A stretch of 64,000 bases of DNA, from assembly GCA_020002185.1 (NCBI GenBank), contig CM034535.1, forward strand, positions 66,726,484 to 66,790,483, read 5' to 3'. Source of the DNA: Paraescarpia echinospica. Taxonomy: Eukaryota; Annelida; Polychaeta; Sabellida; Siboglinidae. A program made the position numbers and the translations under genes. The first letter of the stretch is position 1, and the number at the start of each line of letters is the position of its first letter. Under the pieces are notes generated by a model, which was not told the DNA's origin, made no database searches, and saw only the letters and a list, made by a program, of their open reading frames with translations. Of the stretch, positions 37,001 through 48,200 are shown in pieces.

Positions 37001-40000
37001 ACACAATGTATGAGTAATACAACATATAATAATCATAAGCGTCTACACAATGTATGAGTAATACAACATATAATAATCATAAGCGTCTACACAATGTATG
37101 AGTAATACAACATATAATAATCATAAGCGTCTACACAATGTATGAGTAATACAACATATAATAATCATAAGCGTCTACACAATGTATGAGTAATACAACA
37201 TATAATAATCATAAGCGTCTACACAATGTATGAGTAACACAACATATAATAATCATAAGCGTCTACACAATGTATGAGTAATACAACATATAATAATCAT
37301 AAGCGTCTACACAATGTATGAGTAATACAACATATAATAATCATAAGCGTCTACACAATGTATGAGTAATACAACATATAATAATCATAAGCGTCTACAC
37401 AATGTATGAGTAATACAACATATAATAATCATAAGCGTCTACACAATGTATGAGTAATACAACATATAATAATCATAAGCGTCTACACAATGTATGAGTA
37501 ACACAACATATAATAATCATAAGCGTCTACACAATGTATGAGTAATACAACATAATAATCATAAGCGTCTACACAATGTATGAGTAATACAACATAATAA
37601 TCATAAGCGTCTACACAATGTATGAGTAATACAACATATAATAATCATAAGCGTCTACACAATGTATGAGTAATACAACATATAATAATCATAAGCGTCT
37701 ACACAATGTATGAGTAATACAACATATAATAATCATAAACGTCTACACAATGTATGAGTAATACAACATATAATAATCATAAGCGTCTACACAATGTATG
37801 AGTAATACAACATATAATAATCATAAGTGTCTACACAATGTATGAGTAATACAACATATAATAATCATAAGCGTCTACAGTGCCCGTATCCTCAGAATTC
37901 GGAGCTCAGAAGTGCAACATGCAAGAATCGTAAAGCAAAATCGTGAATAGGGATGTGCAAGAGTCATCATTAGATGTATAATTAACATCACAGAACAAAA
38001 AGATTGATATTGTGAAACAACTTATAATAGACCACCAGAGGACCATTTCACCAAGATAATGAATATACCACCAGAGGACCATTTCACCAAGATAATGAAT
38101 ATGCCACCAGAGGACCATTTCACCAAAATAATGAATATACCACCAGGGGACCAATTCACTAAGATAATGAATAGACCACCAGGGGGCCATTTCTCCAAGA
38201 TAATGAATAGACCACCAGAGGACCATTTCACCAATATAATGAATAGACCACCAGAGGACCATTTCATCAAGATAATGAATAGACCACCAGAGGACCATTT
38301 AATCAAGATAATGAATAGACCACCAGAGGACCATTTCACCATGATAATGAATAGACCATCAGAGGACCATTTCACCAAGATAATGAATATACCACCAGAG
38401 GACCATTTCACCAAGATAATGAGCTCATATGGGAAATCCCTAATTAAACAGAATTTGTTTTTAAATTTAAAGAGCTTTTTTAAAATGCTAAAAGCCGCAG
38501 CCATATTGCTGGGAGCATTATTTCTGTGACACACCAGCAGAACTGTCCCAGTGGTGTGTGTGTTGACAGTCTTCAGTATACAAGATCACTGTTATTAAGC
38601 GAAATCAATTTATTTAGACCAAAATTGAGCTTATAAGATATCAATATGTTAGTGAAATGGTGCCCCGGTTCTTATCTACTCTGATAGTCTGAATGACATT
38701 GTGGTAACCATGAACTAACATGGTATGGTGCCTGCACTACATCTACATGGTGCCTGCACTACATCTACATGGTGCCTGCACTACATCTACATGATGCCTG
38801 CACTACATCTACATGGTGCCTGCACTACATCTACATGGTGCCTGCACTACATCTACATGGTGCCTGCACTACATCTACATGGTGCCTGCACTACATCTAC
38901 ATGGTGCCTGCACTAGATCTAGTTTAAGTTTGAATCATGATTGATGATGTAACAGTACTAACAGACAGTTGTAACAGATAACAAGATGCTTCACAAAACA
39001 ACACATCAACACTTCATTACATGTGCTGTTGTCTTTATAGTAACATATTACAACTTATCCCTGTTACAAACTGCCCCACTCTCATATTTTTGTAGGTTCT
39101 TTCTATCTTTAGCATCATAATTTAAGTAATGTTTCTGTTTTTTGTAATGATTTGTATACATATACAATATAAGAATATTCATGGGTGACTCTTTAATGAG
39201 AAAGACAGACAAGATGCTTAGTGAAGGAGAAGACATAGTAGTTTGCTTACCAGGGGTCAAGATAGAGCATATAACAGAAAGGGTAGAGAAAGTGATGGGT
39301 CCTGGGAAGGGAGGGACCATTCTAGTACATGTAGGGTCAAATAATGCAGAGAGGGAGGAGACAACCGGAATAGTCCAGAAATACAGACAGGAAGGTAAAG
39401 AAGACAAGGGTAGAACAGATGTTCTCTCAGGAGGAATGTTGCCAGTAATGGGAGGAAAGGGGCAAACATAGAAACTGTAAGAGGATGGCAATCAATGCAC
39501 TAGTTGAACAGATGTGTGAAGAAGAGGGGGTGGGATTCATAGATTTATGGGGATAATTAGTGCTAATATGAAGGTTTCAGAGCAGTGCGGAATTGCAGCT
39601 TCAAAGGGAAATAAAATCCTTGGATTAATTAGGCAAAATATAGCGTATAAAAAAAGAGGAAAAGAACTAATAATACCGCTGTACTAAATAATAGTTATGC
39701 CTCATTTAGAATATTGTATACAAGCGTGGAGGCCATATTGCAAGAAAGACATAGATATGCTAAAAAGAATACAGAGGAGACCGATTAAAATGATACCAAA
39801 ACTGAGAGATCTTAGTTACGAAATACGCCTAAAAGAATGTGGTTTGACAACACTAGAGACCAGGAGATTGAGAGGAGATCAGATAGAAGTTTTAAAATAT
39901 TGAATGGTTATGAAAATATTGGTAGAAATATTTGTTTCTCAGTTAAGAAAGATAGAAGGACTAGGGGACATGAAGTTACATTAGTAAAGGAGCAGTGTAG

Positions 40001-43000
40001 ATTAGATATAAGAAAGTTCTAATTTTCACAAAGGACTGTAAATGATTGGAACATATTATCTGCTGATTGTGTGGGTGCTAGTAGCATGAATGTTTAAAAA
40101 TAAAATTGACACATGCCTCAGAAGGGTGGGATACACATAGATAAAAAAGGTTGGACTCTCGAAAAGCCAAGTCTTCCTTGTCCACCTGTCATCTAAAGTT
40201 AATTCTCTGGGTGGCAATCTTGTTAATATGTTTAATTTGTGCTTACTTTGTTTTCCTTTCACTCATTATCTGATTAGGAATGGTACTTGATTACCTTCAG
40301 ACCATTTAATTGACCCAAACATCACTAATTTTCTGGCTGAGGGATTGTTGTAGTTTAAGCTGCACCCTAACTTTGCCTGTATCATTGACTGCGCACAGTA
40401 ATGTTCTACAGGTTTTACGATATGCAAAACTAATTACTGATATGTTGGTGTTTTGTAGTTGTGGTGGAGGCCAAGCCAGATCTGCCCGCTCTCAATATGG
40501 ACACCATCTTGTTTCTTGAGGGCAGAAAGGTCATGGGTCAGGTACAACACTGCACAAGCTGTACCGTTAGGTCTTACACTTGAACACTATTATTTAATGG
40601 CAATCTATAGTCCTGAATCAGGACAATATATTTCTGAGACAGAACCATAGATATACAAATCAGACTTGCAAATCAAACAAATTCAAATATAATATATACA
40701 CAAAGTAGAAGGTGCAATTGTATAAGACTAGTGAATGGTTAATAATGGTTAATGTTTTTTTAGAAAGAGAGTGGTCTTAAAAACAGTTTTTTCAGCTTTA
40801 GGTGTTTTTAACGACAGTTTAAACCATGGTTTCTACTGTCTTGTCAGAAACATGCCAACCCTGGCTTTAATGCACGTATTGATACAACATTGTAACATGT
40901 TTGTTTGGTTGTAAGATAGAAATGAGGCTTTATAAAATGCACTGTTTTTCAGTTGTATTGCTGCAATGTTTTAACCAAGGTTATTTTGCCATAGGTTTTT
41001 GAGACGTTTGGTCCAGTGGCTTCTCCATTCTACTCAGTACGCTACAACTGTCAGGCGGACATTGAACGTCTCGGCATTGAGCCAAATCAGACTGTCTTTT
41101 ACGCACCATCCGAGACTCAATACACGCACTACATCTTCTTGGAGCAGCTGATAAGGTCCGTATCTCACTCCATGTAGCATCTAGATTGATGCAAAGGATC
41201 TGTGAAAAGAACTGAAAAATTGCGTTTAGATATGCATAAATAATATCTGAAATGGGAAATCAAGGATGATAACAAAGAATACTCAAAGAATGCTGGTCTT
41301 CATCAGGGGTATGCGAGGATATTCCTGCAATAACTGCTCTGGATCTGTTTGATTAAATCACCACTCCTCGCTGGTTTGCCAATTATGGCACAAAACATGG
41401 TCCAGCAGTTGAAAATTCTAGGTCTTCACGCTTTCAGCATTCTTACAATATGAGTGACTGTATGTTTAATAACATATCTATGAGAGTTCATCCAAAAATG
41501 CTCACTCCTCTACAGACAGACAGACAGACAGTTGTTTTGCCCTCTGTACATTGACAAAATGAGATATCATTATTAAATTTTCATCTGGCAAAACACAGAG
41601 CTTCATAGACACAATTTTCCCCGAGATAATTGTGACATATTGTCCTGTTATAAAAGAAAATCATGAAAAACATTAATTATGGAGCATCTCTGTTGAAGAT
41701 ATTGTGTTGGTGGTGTTCTTTATATAAGGGCAATGACTGTTGAAGTATGTCTAAAGGTGAATGCAGCATAGATACCAGTGCTCAGTTTGATTTGTTCATT
41801 TTCATTTATTACAATTTATGTTGTTCTAAATGTTGCAGCTTGAAGGGGTCAGATGCATCATGGGAAGACAACAATGAACCACCTGAAAAGGTAAGGAAAT
41901 ATCAATGCAGAAACTACTTTCTTTGACTTAGCCAGTCATGGATCTAGAGTTGTTGGTGTTCAAATTGGTAATGTGTGAATAGCGTCACCATTACCATGTG
42001 AGAATATTGTCACCATTACCATGTGTGAATATTGTCACCATTACCATGTGAGAATATTGTCACCATTACCATGTGAGAATATTGTCACCATTACCATGTG
42101 AGAATATTGTCACCATTAACATGTGAGAATATTGTCACCATTACCATGTGAGAATATTGTCACCATTACCTTGTGTGAATGATATTGCCATTACCATGTA
42201 AGAATAATATCACCATTACCATACTCAGTTGGTTTCGTGAATGAGTATGATGTTTAAGTATTGTTTGGAATGAAATATACAACAGATTCTGAAAAAAAAT
42301 ATAAGTATAGAGAGTTTGACTATGTACATCAAACAAACATTAAAAAAAACATTGTATCGATGTTTTATTTAAAAGAAAACAAACGTCAGCTATCGTCATG
42401 TCAGAGAGGTCGTCTACATTGTGCTCTGTTTCAGTTCATTGAATTCTCTGATGACGAGGAAGAACGTCGCTGCAAGGCCAAGAAACGCAACAAGAACAAA
42501 GTGGGTTCAGGTGACGGTGACACAGAAGGAAAACGCAGACCACAGAATAAGAAGAAACAGGACGATTACCAGAGGTGAAAGAAACTCAGTAGCCAATGTT
42601 TTAACTGACTACACTGTATCAACATGTCTGTATATTTAGTTAACTCACAAGTTCATTTCTTTGTAATTTTTGGTTTTATGTTTCTTTCATTTTATTAATT
42701 GTCTCTGTTAGCCAAGTTTAAATAGTTATTTTGTCAGAAGTGAAATTTGGTCATATGTATAGTTTAAAATAAATGTACAGCGTCCTTCAGTAGTCTAAAT
42801 ACAATATTGTTTTATATCATTGGGGCATTTATAGTTTAGGTTAAATAAGTTCTTGTGCCTACGCGGAGCATCTCACCTATCTGGCCCCATGCCTTTTCTC
42901 TTGACATTATTGGAAATATATCTTTATTGTTCAAAATAAGTTTTATTTTGTAGGTCAAGACAGGGTCAAGGGTCAGCCTCTGTGCAGCCAACAACAAGGC

Positions 43001-43927
43001 AGAATGGCACACAAAGTAAGAAAACAGTAAATGCTTCTGTGTTAAAACTGTACTGCATGTAATGCATATACTATGTGTAGTAACCGTTATTATTTGTCTG
43101 TTGTGACGTTAGTCTCGCAGTCAGGCAATGTGTCCAGACACTGCAGCATATTGACTCACACCAATCTCGACTTGACCTTTGATGATAGGTCACTATAGGT
43201 ATGCGTGTTGTTGGTCGCAAGTCACAAGAAGAAAAATTTAACCAACCCCATTTTGACTAACACAATTGTAGCCACAAATTTCCATCACTAATCAGTTTTG
43301 CTTCCAGCTCTGTAATATCAAGTTACACAACACATTGAACCACACACCTTTAGTCTAAACTGTCCTTGACTGTGTACCAACAAACTGAAAAACTTGATTT
43401 CTCTGTCCGTTTCAGACAATGGTATGCCACCGTGGCGGAATACGACCCCGAACCCATTTAGTGAGATGGGCCGGCCAGGAGATCAAGGAGACAGTGGGCA
43501 ACATGCACCACCAGGGCTACAGCAGTGGCCCCCTCCCCCTTCACAAATGGGAGAACATTCTCAATTTTCGTCACCGCCCCCTCGACCGCCGATGTTTCCT
43601 GGCATAGACGAGAGCAGTGCGAGTTGGCGACCTTACGCCAGACAGTGGAATCAGGGCAACATGAACCAGGGACATATGAACTTGGGCAACATGAATCCGG
43701 GTCACATGAACATGGGTCATATGAACCCTGGCAACATGAATCAGGGCCCCATGAACGGGCCCTCTCAGTGGGGCCAAAGGAACAATGGCTCACCATATCC
43801 CCAGCAGCAACAACCACCTAATTTTGCAACGGGGCCACCTGGTTGGCAACCCTTCTTGCGGCATGGAGCCCAGTTTGGGGAACAGCCCAATTTCATGCCA
43901 GGACCCCAGAACAACTGGCACCCGTAG
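31091..43927 (+). CDS. NAF1: H/ACA RNP assembly factor NAF1, nine coding exons
   Basis: Exons: 31091-31866, 34825-34912, 35727-35820, 40459-40541, 40995-41155, 41839-41890, 42435-42574, 42954-43015, 43416-43927. All joins keep phase and give 655 aa. Residues 1-258 are acidic/Ser-rich with two SUMO-type IKQE sites and a SSSSVDSSDSDQTDS tract. About 285-420 is the Gar1/Naf1 beta-barrel (LKTKGELTLD, LPTLEELHIMLAEDV, FETFGPVASPFYSVRYN, KGSDASWEDNNEPP). A Lys/Arg-rich stretch follows, then a Pro/Gly/Asn/Met-rich tail. NAF1 binds dyskerin in the nucleoplasm and helps assemble box H/ACA snoRNPs and telomerase RNP before GAR1 replaces it. The exon carrying the start continues left to an acceptor at 31020; MESQSDHD at 31091 is the first in-frame Met. 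Codon-level gene model is confident; the start is less so. Confidence 0.93.
32155..32475 (+). repeat. dispersed repeat family, copy 1
   Basis: It shares GTAGTCTGTTCCTAGTTTTT, CTGCCTGCCAAATTGTGTTTA and CAAGCTTTATTGGCA in order with 48340-48650, and with the inverted 63735-64000. The copies are about 300 bp, non-coding and diverged. This copy is in NAF1 intron 1. Confidence 0.7.
32611..34080 (-). pseudogene. RTE-like non-LTR retrotransposon fragment (RT 3' half)
   Basis: On the minus strand from ~33897, IAFTGFKAAFDSIDRKSLWL and LPPKLSRLLKLLYSGSESCV are RT motif A and its neighbours. From 33458 to 32943 the C-terminal part follows (LLYASETWQLTIQKAKNIDA; RRLRWFSHKQRM; RRRWIDCVKHDL). Motif A has Gly where the catalytic Asp is expected, and at least two frame changes occur. 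It lies antisense in NAF1 intron 1. Confidence 0.75.
34140..34475. mobile_element. MITE-like element rich in GTTTAACCCGGGTTAAAC palindromes
   Basis: Clusters of GGGTTTAACCCGGGTTAAAC-type sequence at 34168-34255 and 34386-34455 face each other around an AT-rich centre. The outer edges (GGCAACGTTGGCAAG against a mirrored CCAACCCTGGCACAGG) suggest terminal inverted repeats. No protein. In NAF1 intron 1, 350 bp before exon 2. Confidence 0.5.
35832..37880 (+). repeat. 44-bp minisatellite, about 46 units, next to a splice donor
   Basis: The unit runs GTCTACACAATGTATGAGTA, then ATACAACATATAATAATCAT, then AAGC. Units are nearly identical; there are a few C/T changes, two units missing TA and one truncated unit near 36865. 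The array starts 11 bp after the donor of NAF1 exon 3 (35820). No spacers, so it is not CRISPR. High identity implies recent expansion or homogenisation. Confidence 0.95.
38030..38421 (+). repeat. 36-bp minisatellite, about 11 units
   Basis: The unit is ATAATGAATAGACCACCAGA plus GGACCATTTCACCAAG, with point variants. Because 36 is a multiple of three it stays open in several frames; this is not evidence for a protein. It lies in NAF1 intron 3. Confidence 0.9.
38724..38918 (+). repeat. 22-bp minisatellite, about nine units
   Basis: ATGGTGCCTGCACTACATCT plus AC, repeated with one G-to-A variant (ATGATGCC). NAF1 intron 3. Confidence 0.9.
39175..40150 (+). pseudogene. CR1-type LINE, internally deleted (ORF1 esterase joined to RT 3' end)
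   Basis: 39181-39471 reads as an SGNH-esterase-like domain found in CR1/L2 ORF1 (GDSLMRKTDKMLSEGEDIVV, then VMGPGKGGTILVHVGSNNAE). From about 39690 comes the end of ORF2 (MPHLEYCIQAWRPYCKKDID, TTLETRRLRGDQIEV, then ILNGYENIGRN and TRGHEVTLVK), ending with the usual tail near 40145. Endonuclease and RT catalytic parts are gone, so most of ORF2 was lost by deletion. Small frameshifts remain. Same strand as NAF1, in intron 3. Confidence 0.75.
41975..42225 (+). repeat. 25-bp minisatellite, about ten units
   Basis: ATGTGAGAATATTGTCACCA plus TTACC, with variants at the edges. In the short NAF1 intron between 41890 and 42435. Confidence 0.85.
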
Positions 43928-44658
43928 GCCACAAGCTGATGCAGTTGTGATCTAGCAATACTAAATTTTATTCGGAAGTGTAATAAGACAACATTTTAGT
44001 AGGTGCACATGTTTGTGGATTGTGTCATTTCTTGGCTCCAGTGACGTACATGCAATCTAGGAAGATCTCAAAATGCTGAAGTATAACACTGCAGAAAATA
44101 GATATTGTTCAACCTCCCCTATCAGAAAATGAAACCGAGTTATATCATCACGTGGATTCTCATTAAAATGTCCTTATTCTCAGTTGTAACCAGCATCAAT
44201 TGTGTAGTTTTTAAAAAGTAATTTTAGTTCTTCCATAAGTGCAGTTTGATATTGTGAACACAAATTCAAATCTCTGCCTCCCTTCCTTCCTTCCTCCTAC
44301 CTACTTCCATCCCTCCTTCTTTCCCTCTCTATGATAGCATAGGAAAGGTCATACATATATAACTAATATATGTGTTCGAATGACATCATGTCGAAGGGAG
44401 TGGGCATTTCTTAATTGTAAGGTTGCACCCATAGGATGGTGTTACTCCCTTGCCATCACCAGTAATATTAGTCGTCTGTAGTGTCAAGGAAAACTATGGA
44501 TCTTTAGAAAACGGTGCAGAGGCTTTCCAGATCCCTTGACACTCCACCTGCATGACATCATTAGCTGATAACATCTGACCGTAAACAGCAATGCAGACAG
44601 TACATCAATAAGTAAGCTATAATAAGAGTTTACTCCCTGGGATCTCCTAAACAAGTAG

Positions 44659-44664
44659 AATAAA
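44659..44664 (+). terminator. NAF1: AATAAA, candidate NAF1 poly(A) signal
   Basis: It is the first good hexamer after the NAF1 stop, giving a 3' UTR of about 740 nt. The next one (44985) is close to the convergent GMCL1 end at 45204, so the two 3' UTRs may overlap. Confidence 0.4.
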
Positions 44665-45203
44665 TCCTCCTATGAAGGTGAGAGTTGCTGTTGTGTGCGA
44701 TACAATTCAGGCAAAGCTGTGGTTGGATTGTGTGATGTGGTTTATATCATCATCTCTGATATAAATGAAATACATGTGTACATGGTACAGAGATGACAGA
44801 TGTCTCTTGTTGAAGCATGGCATTCTGGGAAGGGTCTCCTGTGTGCAGTGCCCTCTATGCCACAGCCCTTGAATCTGTTTAATTTTGCAGTAAATTTGCT
44901 GGAAGCACCGAGTTAATATGATCTTGCCGCAGTGGTCCTGGCTGGCTGACCATTCGTGGGTTTTGTAATCTATAGCGTTGTAAAAAAATAAATTGTAGCC
45001 TACGGAAATGTTGTCTATGTACATACACTGAGGCAGGGTGACGAATCCTTACTGTTTGTCATTACTGTCACTCGCAGTTCGCCAGCATAAATAGAAAAGT
45101 AGAAAATAACTAAAATCTCCCTGATAGCGTAGTTGTCTTCAGGTGTCCTCATCGAACATCACATCAGCTTCACCTGCCCTAAATTTTTGGGTGGTACACT
45201 ATC

Positions 45204-48200
45204 TCAAGACGACACTTCTGCGTTGTTCTCGTCCGCTTGATTATGGTTCGCCTGTACTGGTACAGAACCGGTTCTGCCCCCTGCGGTCGACTCGACGTTG
45301 ATACTCTGGTGGTGGGAGGCGGCACTGGTGGAAGATTTTGATTGGCTGACGTTCTCGGCGGTCCGCTGCGAGGCCCACTCCTCCTTCGGTGTGTACACGA
45401 GGAAGTTACAGCTGACTCGCAGGGGGAAGGCGACATGACGCTCGATCATCATCACAACCGCATCCTGTAACCGCAGTAGCATGCTGTAGAGTGCATTTTA
45501 TTATTAGAATAAAAGCACCATGTATCCGGGTTTAAAACCTGCTCAAAGGCACTAACAATGTAAAACAAGTAACAAATATAAGCTCAATAAATAAGTGAAA
45601 TCAACCAAATAAATAAGTTGAGTTTTTACAGTTTAATACTTTAGTTTGATTTTAAGGGTATTTCTCAATTATCTTTCCTATTGTGAGTGCTGGTTGACAG
45701 AACCCAACAGGCCACACTGTACGAATGTCCCATATTCAGTATTTTTGGGGAGGAATGCAGCCATATCCTGTTTTATTATGGATTTGCTTCAGGTGTAAAC
45801 ATCATTATAAAGTACTATTTTCTTGTATAAATTTACAAGTATAAAGTGGTCGAAGAGCAAATACTTAACATGCTAGATAAATATACCTGACAAAAGTGTT
45901 GATTTAGTATTATCTTGTAGGGGGGCCAAATTTTGTCTCCCTTTGGTTCCATGCTAAAAAATATAGTGATGCAACAGGTTTTACAGGAAAAACAATGACA
46001 AAACAATCAACGCGGGGGATCATTGTATGCCCCTAATTATGCCAGTAAATTGTGTCCCTTCATATTCATGAGATAGGCTAACATAAAACAAATGTGCGAT
46101 AATGTTTGACGTATATAATGATGCATTTCTCCAAACTCTGCAAAATACAATATACGCCATGTGGATGTTTGCAAGTTTAAATAACAAAACTCTGCACAGA
46201 AACGATTACAACATGTTGTATTTGTCTCACATATGCCATGTGTGGATCTGTACGTGTTTAGATGACAGCGTCTCACCTCATCCTTGCCCATGTTTAGATG
46301 TTTGAGTCCACTTGTCTTGATGTACTTCGTATGGCCCAGGTTGTCAAAGGATGCTACGGTCAACCTACATGATAGACAGAAATAGACATACCATATCTTG
46401 CCTAATTGATGCTCAGTGTATTGGTAAATGCACCAGAAACAAAATGTGTGAAGGGCTGCAGTACATGCTTATTATAATAGTTACAACAAATATTATACTT
46501 ACAGTAGCTGATAATGGTGTTTTGTTCAACCATCTGAATCGGGCTAAGAGTGCAAAGTGAATGGCTGTAAGTCTATTAGTTATTTTTATTCACATTTATA
46601 ACAGGAAAGAAATTTGAGGTATTCTGCATTACATATGGTTAAGTTGCTATTAGTCCCACCAGAGGGATTATAATTTACCATGCTTAAAGAACTCTGACAT
46701 GGTCTAATCGCCAAGTATGATCTACCTACAGCTCGCCATAACAAAGTGACACACACATTCCAAATGTTACTTTGATGTTACAGCCTTACAGTTTGCTCAT
46801 GACTGAATCATAGAATTGCACGTTGCCTACACAACACCATGCTATTAGTGTAGGAATTATGGCGGTCATACTTGAACATAACGTGTCTCTCATTCTTCAG
46901 GCAGGCGGCGCCAGGGGTTGTCTGTTGGTGGGTATTCCGTCGCAGTGTGAACAACCTTCAAGCAACAACAACTTGAGCACATCTCGAGTTGATGTGATCA
47001 CATGCATTTAAACCTACAAAGCCACAGCAGTGAGTGCATGGTCACACAGCAGTGAGTGCATGGTCACACAGCAGTGAGTGCATGGTCACACAGCAGTGAG
47101 TGCATGGTCACACAGCAGAGACAGCTTCACCCAACTCAGACCTGTAGGATGGCGGTGTAATGACTACCAATGCAACCCAGCTTTGGTCAAAGAATTCTAC
47201 ATGATGGAAAGATTTCTGCTTGAATAGACCAGTTTGAGGTTTTCGTGACAGTCGGGGGTGCAGAATGTCTTGGGGAGCCTCAAGAGGGAGATGTGTGCTG
47301 TTGGAGGTCTCTAGGGTGTGTTGTAGTTTGAGGTTTATGGGACCCTCATGGGGCACAGTTAGAAGTCTCAAGGGGGTAGGGTTTAGTTGGAGGTTTTTGT
47401 GAGCCTGCAGTCCCAGGTGAAAAAATGCACCCCCCTGAAATCAACCACAGGCCTGCAACCATGTCAGACAGCCATTTAGCAGGCTACAGGTTCAAGTCCA
47501 CACCAACACAGGAGTGGCTTTTAAAAAACACATTTACTTACTCCTCTTTGCCTAAAGTAGCTCAGCATATGGCCAAAATGACACCTCTCGAATGCTGTGT
47601 CAGGAAGTACTTGAGAAAGTTGGAGGAAGTTGAAAGGAGGAGCAAGGGGGCTGCTGACAGGAGGGTGGGACTGCTGACAGGAGGGAGGGGGCTGCTGACA
47701 AGAGGGAGAGGGCTGCTGACAGGAAGGAGGGGACTGCTGACAGGAAGTAGGGGGCTGCTGACAGGAGGGAGGGGGTTGCTGATAGGAGGGTGGAACTACT
47801 GACAGGAGGGAGGGGCAGCTGACAGGAGGGAGGGACTGCTGACAGGAGGGAGGGGGCTGCTGACAGGAGGAAGGGGGCTGCTGACAAGACAACAATAGCA
47901 GGAACAGTGCAGCAGTATAAGAGGTAGACCTCACCCCTGAACAAGGGAACCATGGGGAAGAACACACACACAAAAGGGTGGACTATAGCTAGTGATACGG
48001 CAATTGCGTCATAATCCACTTACCGTCTGGAGCGTGTTGTTTAGGATGGCAACCTTGTTAGATCTTGTTAGAAATGACAGAACTAACCCTTTTTGAATAA
48101 CGGTTCCGTTGACCATGAACTGACCTGTTGGTGAAGGACAAGAGAAGGTCAACTCCGAAGTTGTAGCCCGTCCACCTCCAGCAATACTGGAACAACACAG

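Noticed and set aside
35832..37880. CRISPR-like array
   Set aside because: Contiguous 44-bp units without spacers in a eukaryotic intron; a minisatellite.
38022..38534. Repetitive proteins of 130-170 aa on both strands
   Set aside because: The 36-bp unit is divisible by three, so frames stay open by arithmetic; no start context or splice support.
47600..48019. Pro/Ser/Leu-rich minus-strand frames over the purine-rich minisatellite
   Set aside because: Repeat artefacts within a GMCL1 intron; no homology to the expected GCL region between NTL and LTVASFD.
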